Shown: positions 1 through 12,029 of the stretch, in pieces
Numbering within the stretch: position 1 is the first letter of the stretch
Layout of the letters: every line of letters starts with the position of its first letter
Assembly: GCF_032854445.1 (NCBI RefSeq)
Contig: NC_088304.1
Location: 16,567,704-16,631,703 of the forward strand
Direction of reading: 5' to 3'
DNA: 64,000 nt
Source: Liolophura sinensis
Lineage: Eukaryota > Mollusca > Polyplacophora > Chitonida > Chitonidae
Position numbers and translations under genes: made by a program
Notes under the pieces: model-generated
What the model was told of the DNA's origin: nothing
The model's database searches: none
The model's input: the letters and a program-made list of their open reading frames with translations, nothing else

Positions 1-3000
1 TGTATTTTGGATCCCAAAGTGGCAATCATCTTTTAAGTAGTGATTTTCAAGTGAATCCAAGCGAGATTTGTAAGTGATCACTACGAATGCTAAAACTAGA
101 GCATTCTTCATTTCCCATAACAAGTTAACATATGGACAAATGTCTTTCCTTTCTTCCTTAGAAGGTTTTCATTGTTGTGCGAGTCACTTTCCAGTGAAAA
201 ATTATCTGCCACTCAGTGATTTAGAAAACGATATTGACACTTTGACGCTGACACTCTGTACAACAAAAGCAATGCCGTATTACAGTATGCATTTCATGTA
301 CAGAAGTGATAAAAAATAAAAAGATGATACAGGAAAAGTTAGATGAGGCTTACACGATACTTGCCCTGATATGAATACATGATGTTATTTTGACGTCACC
401 TTTATACAAACGTGACAAACGGTAAGACATGAGCATGAGAGTGCTGTCTGCCAGTGCTGGGGCGAGGTCCTAGGTGGGAAGCGCACGCTATTGCACATGC
501 TTTATTCACAGGAAAGTCGCGTTGGTTTGTGAAATTTATGCGAAGATTTGTCCGCTTTGAATGAAATACCTGTGGCATGGCTCTATGTGGCATAATATAA
601 ATGTATGTCAAAAATGTGTTGACTGTCCACACCAGTCAGAGAATTTGATTGCATATTTACTCCCTTAATAAAGCTGATGAACTGATTTTGTTGTGCAGAG
701 GTAGGTTATACATAGCAAGATTAGGTTTCTACTTTTTAAGGCTAGTATATGTTCAGATAGCTGAAACATGGGGACTGCACCTTCGCTTGCTAACTAGGAT
801 AGGCCTATGTCTGTAGATGGAACTATATTCACACCTTCGGATGACAATCCTGTGCATCACAGCAGGTGTCCGCAGTACAGCCCAGTAGAGAGTTTGTCAT
901 GCCCCAGTGGAGCGTTATTGAGTATCTCAGAGCGCGATACGAACTGTGAACAATTGACTTTTAGCCTGAGCTCTACTGTATCTAATGGTCTAAAGCTTGC
1001 AAAATATGTCATACTGTTCTTTATGTGATGTTTAAAGGAGAAGAAAATTTCAATATCAGTCAAATACCATTGAAAAGAGTATGCATTTCCTCGCAGGTGC
1101 ATGCCATAAAAAAATTCTAATATGTACCTCAAGGTGATAAATTATAAATAAAGTCTGCGCCAACACCAACAGTACAGTTCGTTTTCCGCTTGACAATCGG
1201 GAAACTGGAATGTTGGATGTAGTTTCCGAGTTTACACAAACAAGCCGGCAGTTTTAACCACTCTCATTGGCTGAGAGGCAACACACTCCCAGAATAAATT
1301 ACAGAGCTGTAAAGATGGAGGACGCGATGGACTCAGCGATTTATGGCAGCTTTGCCATATTCAGGCTTTATATGTATGACGATGGAAAATCGTAAAAAAA
1401 TATGCAGCAGGTACCACCCGATAGAAGAAAACATGCTCTTTTCAGCCTATGGTCTCATGTTTTTAAGTTTTGTTCTCTTTTAAAGGACTGATTTAGTATA
1501 TTATGTATGTGATTTCATATATGGTGGATGTGTGAGCAGGTTTTACATTTTGAAACGATTCAAGAGTATTTGAGACCATCACAAGATTTAATGTTGTTAA
1601 TGTTTCCGTTGTTAATGTTTCAACTAAGTGCATAGTAGTGCTTATTTTGTGCCTTTGTTTCATTCTTCAGAGTGCTTTCTGATGTCAACAGGCGAGTAAA
1701 CCTTGCTTGACCAAAATACCACAATCTGTTTTTCATGCTAGTTTTATCCTGTTCAGCCTTGCCATTCATAACCCCTTCTAGAAGAAAATGGTCTCACCTT
1801 TTTGACGTTGCATGGGGTGTGTCACATGACAAAGCAGCAAAAGAATGTATACACATTGTTATTTTCATGTGAAAACTGTCATCTGTGAATGGGTAACATA
1901 ACCTGCTGACAAAAAGTGGGTCAAAGTCATGCACTCTTTTGTTCTTTTCGGTATAGTTACAAACCTAAAGCAAAATAGATAGTTCACCAACACTGGAGTG
2001 TAACATAGAGAATGATACGTTTAAATCGCATAGCTTGGCGTAGACGTTTAGGTGGGAAATGCTCTTCATGCCATGGTTGTTTGTAAGTGGTATCAGCATG
2101 TAAGTGAGGGGCTTATGGCGAGTGACCTTCATTTGTTCTGGGACATCCTGACATTAATACAGCATCATTAGGCAACCAGGTAAACCTGAGTATGGTCGTT
2201 ATGCATACTACATTCTACCTTTGTTGTGTAGACTCCATGGAACATTGCAGGCCTTTTGCCAGTCTAATATAAACCTAGTACCACGAAGCCCCCAAGTGAA
2301 GGTTTCCGATGCTTACAATAGTTAACAAATTTTTGGGGGATAATAATAACATTAATGATGTGAAACTCTCGTGTGCACTTGCCCAGTGTAAGTAAGGTAC
2401 ATGTACATGTAGTTAGGTACTGGAAATTATTTTGAAATGGATATTTGTGACTTTATGGGAATCTGCTTGGATTCCTGTAGAATGGGAGATTTGACATGAA
2501 ATGGATTCCCACTGAAAGTAGATCCCAATAATGCAATACTTCATTGCATTCTGATTTCACGTAAAAGACTTGATCTTGAATAAAGTTCTCACCAACAGTT
2601 TCCACATGCAGTGTTTCCCCATGCAATGTTTGCCCATCATTTCAGCCTTAGGCTGTTTTTTCAGGAGCTTGTAGTCACAAATTATCATGCATGTCAGCTG
2701 TTGTAGACTGATGTGATTTTGCCAGGCTATTTAAAGTGAGTAACCGGTGTGTGACTAGAATGTGCCCAGGGCTCCTCTGTAGAAACACTGTTCATTTTGA
2801 ATGAAGATGTGAGCCACCTGGTGGGAAAGAAAATTTAGTCCTTTTGTGTCTCATAAATGAAGAAAGACAGACAAAATCTGGCTTCATTTAAAAAGTATTG
2901 TCACTCATCTATGTTTATGTTGTAGCCATTACTGCAGGAAAATCTCTTTGATCTTCACAACGTTGTTTACTTTGTTTAACTTTAATAATAGCAGCTCTCT

Positions 3001-3218
3001 TTTCTGCATATTATCCTTCCTTTTATTTCCGTTGCTGCTTTTCTTCTCATGTGGAAATTGTCCCCATCGCTTTATGCTTTTTATGATCTTAACTAGCTGA
3101 TATATGTACATATCTACCCATTCACCTTTGCATTTTGTATTTTAGCCAATTTTGCACAGTACATGTAGTATGATGATTCTCATATTTTTGCCTGTCATGC
3201 TAACTTTGCTAACTCCAG
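1..3218. other. Non-coding segment of MORC2 intron, copy 1
   Basis: No MORC2 exon or other coding region is recognisable. Short open frames (74-319, 807-1028, 857-1132) lack any protein similarity I know and are shared unchanged in context with copy 2. The sequence is mostly unique and AT-rich. Confidence 0.6.
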
Positions 3219-4882
3219 GGTGTCCAGAATCTCCAGGACATTACATAGGCTGAACACTGTCAGATAGGCTACATGTCCAAAAAGTCTCTTAGACACTGGA
3301 CAGACTGAACTCTGTCAGACAGGCTACATGTCCCAAGGTCTCTTGGACACTGTGCAGGCTGAACAGTGTCAGAAAGGTTACATGTCTAAAAGTCTCCTGG
3401 ACACTGTGCAGGCTGAATACTGTTCGAAAGGCTACATGTCCAAAAGTCTCCTGGACACTGGACAGACTGAACTCTGTCAGACAGGCTACATGTCCAAAAG
3501 TCTCCTGGACACTGTGCAGGCTGAACACTGTCAGATAGGCTACATGTCCAAAAGTCTCCTGGACACTGTGCAGGTTGAACACTGTCAGACAGGCTACATG
3601 TCCCAAAGTCTCCTGGACACTGTGCAGGCTGAACACTGTTCGAAAGGCTACATGTCCAAAAGTCTCCTGGACACTGTGCAGACTGAACACTGTCAGATAG
3701 GCTACATGTCCCAAAGTCTCCTGGACACCTTGCAAGCTGAACAGTATCAGATAGGCTACATGTCCAAAAGTCTCCTGGACACTGTGCAGGTTGAACAGTG
3801 TCAAACAGGCTATCTGTCCCAAAGTCTCCTGGACACTGTGCAAGCTGAACACTGTTCGAATGGCTACATGTCCAAAAGTCTCCTAGACACTGGACACACT
3901 GAACTCTGTCAGAAAGGCTACATGTCCAAAAGTCTCCTAAACACAACACAGGCTGAACACTGTTCAAAAGGCTACATGTCCAAAAATCTCCTGGACACTG
4001 TGCAGACCGAACACTGTCAGATAGGCTACATGTCCCAAAGTCTCCTGGACACTGTTCGAAATGCTACATGTCCAAAAGTCTCCTGAACACTGCCTGAAAG
4101 GCTACATGTCCAAAAGTCTCCTGGACATTGTGCAGGCTGAACACTGTCAGATAGGCTACATGTGCAAAAGTCTCCTGGACACTGTGCAGGCTGCACACTG
4201 TCAAACAGGCTATCTGTCCCAAAGTCTCCTGGACACTGTGCAAGCTGAACACTGTTCGAATGGCTACATGTCCAAAAGTCTCCTAGACACTGGACACACT
4301 GAACTCTGTCAGAAAGGCTACATGTCCAAAAGTCTCCTAAACACAACACAGGCTGAACACTGTTCAAAAGGCTACATGTCCAAAAATCTCCTGGACACTG
4401 TGCAGACCGAACACTGTCAGATAGGCTACATGTCCCAAAGTCTCCTGGACACTGTTCGAAATGCTACATGTCCAAAAGTCTCCTGAACACTGCCTGAAAG
4501 GCTACATGTCCAAAAGTCTCCTGGACATTGTGCAGGCTGAACACTGTCAGATAGGCTACATGTGCAAAAGTCTCCTGGACACTGTGCAGGCTGCACACTG
4601 TCAGAAAGGCTACTTGTCCAAAAATCTCCTGGACACTGTGCAGGCTGAACACTGCCTGAAAGGCTACATGTCCTAAAGTCTCCTGACACTGTGCAGACTG
4701 AACACTGTCAGAAAGGCTACATGTGCAAAAGTCTCCTGGACACTGTGCAGGCTGAACACTGCCTGAAAGGCTACATGTCCTAAAGTCTCCTGACACTGTG
4801 CAGACTGAACTCTGTCAGAAAGGCTACATGTCTAAAAGTCTCCTGAACACAACACAGGCTGAACACTCTTCGAAAGGCTAAT
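3219..4882. repeat. 54-bp minisatellite array, copy 1
   Basis: About 30 tandem units of 54 bp (typical part: CTCCTGGACACTGTGCAGGC). As 54 is divisible by three, several frames on both strands stay open, producing spurious repetitive peptides such as SLLDTVQAEHCQTGYMSK. Some units carry indels. The array lies in the intron before the exon at 5307. Confidence 0.97.
3801..4600. repeat. 400-bp higher-order repeat inside the minisatellite
   Basis: The block 3801-4200 is repeated almost exactly at 4201-4600, including private variants such as CGAATGGCTACATG and CGAAATGCTACATG. Two units of a higher-order repeat show recent local duplication. Copy 2 of the segment has the block only once (about 12970-13360). 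Confidence 0.88.
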
Positions 4883-5306
4883 ATTGAGGTAGAAAATGTT
4901 CTGTTCAGCTTTATATACGTGTGCATGCACAAACTGACACATGAGTGTATCCCTTATTATTATTCTTTATAGTACTTATATAGATGTTCTCTCTCAGCAG
5001 TATGGTTGGAATTCATGTATTGCTTCTCTGGTGTAAATCCATATCATTTATGTATTCGTGGTGTCATTATAATGACTCTCAGAGCTTATTACTAAAATAT
5101 CATATATAAGAAAATAACCCTTATAATTGTTATTTGATCTCCTTTTCTTATTTTTTTTTCTTTTTGTTGTTGACCTGAAATTTATCACTGGGCTTTAAGT
5201 TCATTAATATTCATGATGTCTCCTACAATTGAAAAATCTGTCTGATTATCTGCTCAGTGTTTTCAACTTTCAACTTATCCTAAAAAAAATTTTTGTGTCC
5301 ACTCAG
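4883..5306. other. Intron stretch between minisatellite and exon, copy 1
   Basis: AT-rich intron sequence ending in the acceptor before 5307. Nothing else is seen. Its counterpart in copy 2 is 14311-14740. Confidence 0.6.
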
Positions 5307-5552
5307 AATGATGCCTGAGCGACGGTCGTTCCGCGCCTACGCAGCCATTTTGTATATGGAGCCCAGAATGAAGGTGTACATACAGGGGAAGAAAGTGAGG
5401 ACTAAGAGGTTGGCTAGTTGTCTCCATAAGTGCCGACAATACAAATACTCCTCAAATCGTTTCCGGTCAAGAGCTGAAAATGAAGCTAAGAAGGCAGAAG
5501 ATGAAGCTAAAGCTGCAGAAAATAAAGCAAGGGAAGCGGAAAGTAAAGCAAA
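5307..5552 (+). CDS. MORC2: MORC2 coiled-coil arm exon, copy 1 (duplicate of 14741-14986)
   Basis: Acceptor TTTGTGTCCACTCAG and donor GTGAGT flank a 246-nt exon. It encodes the segment starting [16 protein letters not shown] and running into an Ala/Glu/Lys-rich helix ending [13 protein letters not shown]. This matches the transducer strand and first arm of the MORC2 coiled coil. The protein is identical to that of the second copy. It lies in the first of two near-identical 8-kb segments; whether both copies exist on one chromosome is doubtful because of the adjacent assembly gap. Confidence 0.85.
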
Positions 5553-5654
5553 GTGAGTTGTGGATACATGTACTTGGAGCAAGCTAGCAGCGTGAAAAGC
5601 TTCCTTCAATTTTCAGAGTACATGCAATGAATACAAGATTATCATTTATTTAGA

Positions 5655-5808
5655 TTTGTTTATTTATTTATTTATTTGATTGGTGTTTTATGCCGTACTC
5701 AAGAATATTTCACTTATACGACGATGGCCAGCATTATGGTGGGTGGAAACTGGGCAGTGCCCAGGGGAAACCCACGACCATCCGCAGGTTGCTGCCAGAC
5801 CTTCCCAC
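5655..5808 (-). mobile_element. 5'-truncated SINE, copy 1
   Basis: Read on the minus strand: the conserved body (GGTCGTGGGTTTCCCC, CACCATAATGCTGGCC) then the tail AAATATTCTTGAGTACGGC, ACACCAATCAAATAAAT and (AAAT)n. The tRNA-like head is absent. Same family as the full copy at 23394. Confidence 0.9.
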
Positions 5809-5957
5809 TCATTTATTTAGAGCATGATCAAATATATGTGTGCGAATATGCTGTTTCAAAAGCATGTGTACTGAGTGCATTTACCTTTGTGCTGAGCTTT
5901 TTGGTTCAAGTACTTCAAAAACTGAAGTTAGGAGAAGCAAGAAAATAATTTCCCATA

Positions 5958-6168
5958 AATCTTCAACCTTTTCCACCACTAAAGTGCTTTTTTCCCAGTG
6001 GAATGTATGCATACAATTATGATAATTTTCTAAAAATGATCTGTTTCTGTCACTAAAGATGCAAACTCCATAAAACTGTTCAAATTATTTCTGTATACCC
6101 CATAGTTCTCTCAGAATGTTTCAGAATATTGGTTGCAGAAAACAGTTGAAAAAGTTGAAGAATTAGGG
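5958..6168. repeat. Unclassified interspersed repeat A, copy 1
   Basis: Clearly related to 35310-35525: both contain AAAGTGCTT, an ATGCATACAA or ATGCGTACAA block, AAAATGATCT, TAAAGATGCAA, CAAATTATTTCT and GTTGAAGAATTA in the same order and spacing. No coding capacity and no terminal repeats recognised. Confidence 0.75.
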
Positions 6169-6251
6169 TAATTTTTTTTGGGATTTCTGAAGTCAAGAAT
6201 TTTTGCACAAGTGATTGTTTACCAATGCCTTGTATGGGTTTACGTTTCCAG

Positions 6252-6297
6252 GAATTTAGAAGGTCGTTACGGGTCGTCCATGTCAAGAGAACAGAGG
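6252..6297 (+). CDS. MORC2: MORC2 small loop exon, copy 1 (46 nt)
   Basis: Acceptor ACGTTTCCAG, donor GTATGT. The exon completes a Lys codon and encodes [15 protein letters not shown], corresponding to the tip of the MORC2 coiled-coil hairpin. Without it the flanking exons do not join in frame (AA plus GCCGAGTTGA gives a stop), which supports its reality. Confidence 0.8.
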
Positions 6298-6419
6298 GTA
6301 TGTAAACTTTCGGCGTGGCTGCCCGGGGGACATATTGCTTTCGAGAGAGGCTTAATGAATCATGCTGGCACGAGTTCTTATGCTTTGGCTTCTAAGGCTC
6401 TATATAGAATGTGTCAGCT

Positions 6420-6780
6420 GGGTGCCACTTATTCTTAGTTGTATTAGATAACAATAACCTATTTGCGAGGAATTTTTACTACAAAATCAGTTTATTTGTC
6501 AATAATATTGCGTTTTCATGACTAATCCCATGTTGTATTGCAGACAGTATAACTTATTAATTACTGCTAACGCTTTTACTTGAAAACATGTTTATAACTG
6601 AGTGCCAGTTATTCTTAGTTGTGTTGGATAATAATAACTTCTATTTGCGAGGAAATTTTACGACAAAATCAGTTTAATTTGTCAACAATATTGCATTTTC
6701 ATAACTAATCCACGTATTGCAGACAGTATATTTTATTAGTTACTGCTAACGCTTTTACTTGAAAATATGTTGAAAACATG
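6420..6780. repeat. 180-bp tandem duplication in intron, copy 1
   Basis: Two adjacent copies (TTATTCTTAGTTGT at about 6429 and 6609) share TTGCGAGGAA, AAAATCAGTTTA, GCAGACAGTATA and TACTGCTAACGCTTTTACTT. They are diverged, so the duplication is old. Confidence 0.88.
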
Positions 6781-6994
6781 CAAAACATAGAAATACAAAC
6801 GCAAAAAGGATGAATTAAGGCCTTTCCGGTCTTGTCAGTATTCTGGTGTTCGAAAGCTTTCACTTTGTTATTTTCCTATCGGTTTAATTGTACCTCACTA
6901 ATAAAGTTGTCTGCACTTGCCCATGCAGTAGAATATACATGTATCTTGGGTATGATATGGCATGCATGTAGAATTTGAGGCTAACACAACACCC

Positions 6995-7180
6995 TCTGTG
7001 GCCAAGTTGTCTAACGGGCTCGCCAGACGAATGCTGTAGCCTTTCATCAATGATCAAGTCTAGAATCTAGCTCTCGCTGTATTCCCCTGGCTTCAAGTGG
7101 GTAAGCCTGTGTCAGCAATGCTTTCCGAGGAGTGTGGACAGGCTGTGTGTGGTTACCTCTCACTGTAGTTCACTGGCTTC
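6995..7180 (+). mobile_element. Possible tRNA-headed SINE remnant, copy 1
   Basis: Starts CTCTGTGGCCAAGTTGTCTA, similar to a tRNA A box, followed by about 150 bp resembling SINE bodies. No clear B box or tail. The counterpart is about 16438-16625. Weakly supported. Confidence 0.3.
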
Positions 7181-7560
7181 TGTTAGATATTAGCTGAGAT
7201 ACTGCTGTGTACCCAAGCCACCAGCCAACCAACCACATATGAGAGACTGATACGTGCATAATCTTTAGTGGACTACAGTGTGAATGGTGTCTAAGTTTAG
7301 CATATAGGATTCTAGAACTCACGTTAGGTGTGGAAAATTATGTGTATCTGCGTATGGCATCTCTTGCCATACATTTGCCCATGTTGTTAATGAATCCATA
7401 CCTCTGTGAAGTATGTCTTCTTTTGTTTTCTTTCATATGTGTCTTATGCAGGCTGTGTATTTGCACACAAGTACACTTAGTCGCTTACAAATGTATTAAT
7501 TCTCTGCAGTGGCTGAGCGTGCTGTATTTATATATTTTGTGACGGGGGATTTCTTCGCAG

Positions 7561-7645
7561 GCCGAGTTGAGGAAGCTCAAACATTGGCAGCTGAATATCG
7601 GAAAGAAGCTCAAATACGCAAACAAATAGCAGATAGGAAAACAAA
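7561..7645 (+). pseudogene. MORC2: MORC2 coiled-coil return-arm exon, copy 1, frameshifted
   Basis: Acceptor TTCTTCGCAG and donor GTAAGT are intact, but the exon is 85 nt where the second copy (17007-17092) has 86. One G is missing in the AGGAAGGCTC stretch (here AGGAAGCTC), so after AELRK the frame is lost. If real, this allele or copy cannot encode the downstream protein through this exon. A one-base consensus error in a draft assembly is equally possible. Confidence 0.8.
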
Positions 7646-7817
7646 GTAAGTCAGTTGGTTTTAGGCATGGAAATATGGTATGGGAGTTAGCTACATGTAC
7701 AACACAGACAATTATAGACAAGGCTTGTGCTGGCTTCAGACTTCAAAATTATTTATTTTAATGTTCAGTGTCATGTATTTAAGAAAGTCGTAATTGTTTT
7801 ATTGGAGACTCTTTGGC

Positions 7818-8017
7818 NNNNNNNNNNNNNNNNNNNNNNNNNNNNNNNNNNNNNNNNNNNNNNNNNNNNNNNNNNNNNNNNNNNNNNNNNNNNNNNNNNN
7901 NNNNNNNNNNNNNNNNNNNNNNNNNNNNNNNNNNNNNNNNNNNNNNNNNNNNNNNNNNNNNNNNNNNNNNNNNNNNNNNNNNNNNNNNNNNNNNNNNNNN
8001 NNNNNNNNNNNNNNNNN
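7818..8017. other. Assembly gap (200 N)
   Basis: Exactly 200 N, a placeholder of unknown true size. By comparison with 17258-17460, it begins just inside a degraded SINE. Confidence 0.99.
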
Positions 8018-8826
8018 ATGTATTTGCTGACTTTGTATTAATGAGTTAATTAGTTCAAAAATCAAAAATAGACAGTCCTAAGTAAATAGATACATATAAA
8101 TGTTATATAGCCTCTGTATTTCCCTTCCTTGTGAAAGCATTACAATGGGATTGTTATTTTAGAAGCGGACACTGGTAATTCTTATAGAGTACACTTTTCG
8201 TTGACGTGGGGACTTTGTAGTGTCAGCTGTTTGCAGTAGTGTGATAAACTCAGTTTTCACAGTATCCAGAATTGCATGTTTCTTTCAATCAGCCCTCTTT
8301 TTCTGGCTTGGGCCTCTGGCCTTGGATTCACAGATTTAAATGTATCAGTCTGTGTATCACTCTGATGTATCAATCAATACAACACTTATTTTGTGTTGTA
8401 TTGATTATTACCTTTGGCTCAGTAATCATTGTCAATGTGCAAGTTTCCGGCTTCTGTCATCGATATGTTGCCATACATGTACATGTGTATATTGTTGTCT
8501 AAAGCCTTGATAAAATCAAACATGAAAGTAAACGTACAGAACAGCTCAGGCTAAAAGTCAAAACCAGGCAGGAGATTAGCGCGATCCCAGTGGTCTTGTA
8601 GAGAGTTTGTAGAGACTTAATAGAGAGCTTGTAGGACACCCAGTCACCTGCAGAGACAGTGATCCGTCCACTGTGACTGGTCGCACACACGTGACTGAGC
8701 ATTGGTAGGCCTATGCGCTAGCTGTGGGAAGTTGACGACGGAAAATATAGTTCTTTGTTAGAATGACTTAAAGATTTTTTGAAAGACTAACACAATACAT
8801 GAAACTGAAATAAAATATCTGATGTG
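8018..8826. other. Sequence between the gap and segment copy 2
   Basis: About 0.8 kb with no coding region or recognised repeat. It has no counterpart inside the window. If the duplication is an assembly artefact, an equivalent should lie just before the window start. Confidence 0.6.
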
Positions 8827-11800
8827 TGTATTTTGGATCCCAAAGTGGCAATCATCTTTTAAGTAGTGATTTGCAAGTGAATCCAAGCGAGATTTGTAAG
8901 TGATCACTACGAATGCTAAAACTAGAGCATTCTTCATTTCCCATAACAAGTTAACATATGGACAAATATCTTTCCTTTCTTCCTTAGAAGGTTTTCATTG
9001 TTGTGGGAGTCACTTTCCAGTGAAAAATTATCTGCCACTCAGTGATTTAGAAAACGATATTGACACTTTGACGCTGACACTCTGTACAACAAAAGCAATG
9101 CCGTATTACAGTATGCATTTCATGTACAGAAGTGATAAAAAATAAAAAGATGATACAGGAAAAGTTAGATGAGGCTTACACGATACTTGCCCTGATATGA
9201 ATACATGATGTTATTTTGACGTCACCTTTATACAAACATGACAAACGGTAAGACATGAGCATGAGAGTGCTGTCTGCCAGTGCTGGGGCGAGGTCCTAGG
9301 TGGGAAGCGCACGCTATTGCCCATGCTTTATTCACAGGAAAGTCGCGTTGGTTTGTGAAATTTATGCGAAGATTTGTCCGCTTTGAATGAAATACCTGTG
9401 GCATGGCTCTATGTGGCATAATATAAATGTATGTCAAAAATGTGTTGACTGTCCACACCAGTCAGAGAATTTGATTGCGTATTTACTCCCTTAATAAAGC
9501 TGATGAACTGATTTTGTTGTGCAGAGGTAGGTTATACATAGCAAGATTAGGTTTCTACTTTTCAAGGCTAGTATATGTTCAGATAGCTGAAACATGGGGA
9601 CTGCACCTTCGCTTGCTAACTAGGATAGGCCTATGTCTGTAGATGGAACTATATTCACACCTTCGGATGATAATCCTGTGCGTCACAGCAGGTGTCCCCA
9701 GTACAGCCCAATAGAGAGTTTGTCATGCGCCAGTGGAGCATTATTGAGTATCTCAGAGCGCGATACGAACTGTGAACAATTGACTTTTAGCCTGAGCTCT
9801 ACTGTATCTAATGGTCTAAAGCTTGCAAAATATGTCATACTGTTCTTTATGTGATGTTTAAAGGAGAAGAAAATTTCAATATCAGTCAAATACCATTGAA
9901 AAGAGTATGCAAGGTGCATGCCATAAAAAAATTCTAATATGTACCTCAAGGTGATAAATTATAAATAAAGTCTGCGCCAACACCAACAGTACAGTTCGTT
10001 TTCCGCTTGACAATCGGGAAACTGGAATGTTGGTTGTAGTTTCCAAGTTTACACAAACAAGCCGGCAGTTTTAACCACTCTCATTGGCTGAGAGGCAACA
10101 CACCCCCAGCGTAAATTACAGGGTATTAAAGAAGGAGGATGCAATGACTCAGCAATTTATGGCAGCTTTGCCATATTCAGGCTTTATATGTATGACGAGG
10201 AAAAATCGTAAAAAAATATGCAGCAGGCACCACCCGATAGAAGAAAACATGCTCTTTTCAGCCTACGGTCTCATGTTTTTAAGTTTTGTTCTCCTTTAAA
10301 GGACTGATTTAGTATATTATGTATGTGATTTCATATATGGTGGATGTGTGAGCCGGTTTTACATTTTGAAACGATTCAAGAGTATTTGAGACCATCACAA
10401 GATTTAATGTTGTTAATGTTTCCGTTGTTAATGTTTCAACTAAGTGCATAGAAGTGCTTATTTTGTGCCTTTGTTTCATTCTTCAGAGTGCTTTCTGATG
10501 TCAACAGGCGAGTAAACCTTGCTTGACCAAAATACCACAATCTGTTTTTTCATGCTAGTTTTATTCTGTTCAGCCTTGCCATTCATAACCCCTTCTAGAA
10601 GAAAATGGTCTCACCTTTTTGACCTTGCATGGGGTGTGTCACATGACAGAGCAGCAAAAGAATGTATACACATTGTTATTTTCATGTGAAAACTGTCATC
10701 TGTGAATGGGTAACATAACCTGCTGACAAGAAGTGGGTCAAAGTCATGCACTCTTTTGCTCTTTTCTGTATAGTTACAAACCTAAAGCAAGATAGATAGT
10801 TCACCAACACTGGAGTGTAACATAGAGAATGATATGTTTAAATCGCATAGCTTGGCGTAGACGTTTAGGTGGGAAATGCTCTTCATGCCATGCTTGTTTG
10901 TAAGTGGTATCAGCATGTAAGTGAGGGGTTTATGGCGTTATGAGTGAACAGAGTGACCTTCATTTGTTCTGGGACATCCTGACATTAATACAGCATCATT
11001 AGGCAACCAGGTAAACCTGAGTATGGTCGTTATGCATACTACATTCTACCTTTGTTGTGTAGACTCCATGGAACAATGCAGGCCTTTTGTCAGTCAAATA
11101 TAAACCTAGTACCACGAAGCCCCAAGTGAAGGTTTCCGATGCTTACAATAGTTAACAAATTTTTGGGGGATAATAATAACATTAATGATGTGAAACTCTC
11201 GTGTGCACTTGCCCAGTGTAAGTAAGGTACATGTACATGTAGTTAGGTACTGGAAATTATTTTGAAATGGATATTTGTGACTTCATGGGAATCTGCTTGG
11301 ATTCCTGTAGGATGGGAGATTTGACATGAAATGGATTCCCACTGAAAGTAGATCCCTATAATGCAATACTTCATTGCATTCTGATTTCACGATCTGGAAT
11401 AAAGTTCTCACCAACAGTTTCCGCAGTGTTTCCCCATGCAATGTTTGCCCATCATTTCAGCCTTAGGCTGTTTTTTCAGGAGCTTGTAGTCACAAATTAT
11501 CATGCATGTCAGCTGTTGTAGACTGATGTGATTTTGCCAGGCTATTTAAAGTGAGTAACCGGTGTGTGACTAGAATGTGCCCAGGGCTCCTCTGTAGAAA
11601 CACTGTTCATTTTGAATGAAGATGTGAGCCACCTGGTGGGAAAGAAAATTTAGTCCTTTTGTGTCTCATAAATGAAGAACGACAGACAAAATCTGGCTTC
11701 ATTTAAAAAGTATTGTCACTCATCTATGTTTATGTTGTAGCCATTACTGCAGGAAAATCTCTTTGATCTTCACAACTTTGTTTACTGTGAATTTTAATAA

Positions 11801-12029
11801 TAGCAGCTCTCTTTTCTGCATATTATCCTTTCTTTTATTTCCGTTGCTGCTTTTTTTCTCATGTGGAAATTGCCCCCATTGCTTTATGCTTTTTATGATA
11901 TTAACTAGCTGATATATGTACATATCTACCCATTCACCTTTGCATTTTGTATTTTAGCCAGTTTCGCACAGTACATGTAGTATACTGATTCTCATATTTT
12001 TGCCTGTCATGCTAACTTTGCTAACTCTA
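8827..12029. other. Non-coding segment of MORC2 intron, copy 2
   Basis: Counterpart of 1-3218. No exon seen; the short open frames are the same as in copy 1. Confidence 0.6.

Larger units (their letters stand above)
1..7817. repeat. Large duplicated segment, copy 1 (matches 8827-17265)
   Basis: From the first base to the edge of the N run, the sequence follows 8827-17265 base for base with scattered substitutions and small indels (for example 9 bp near 1090, 14 bp near 2115) and a difference of roughly 600 bp in minisatellite length. It includes three MORC2 exons. The match ends exactly where the N run begins. Confidence 0.97.

Noticed and set aside
3328-4486. Long open frames (up to 252 aa) of repeated SLLDTVQAEHCQTGYMSK-type peptides, both strands
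   Set aside because: They are the stop-free 54-bp minisatellite read in several frames; no splice or start context, and located in a MORC2 intron.
3219-4882. CRISPR-like regularly spaced repeats
   Set aside because: Units are contiguous diverging tandem copies without unique spacers, in an animal genome.
7727-8065. Open frames across the N run
   Set aside because: Consist almost wholly of unknown residues from the assembly gap.
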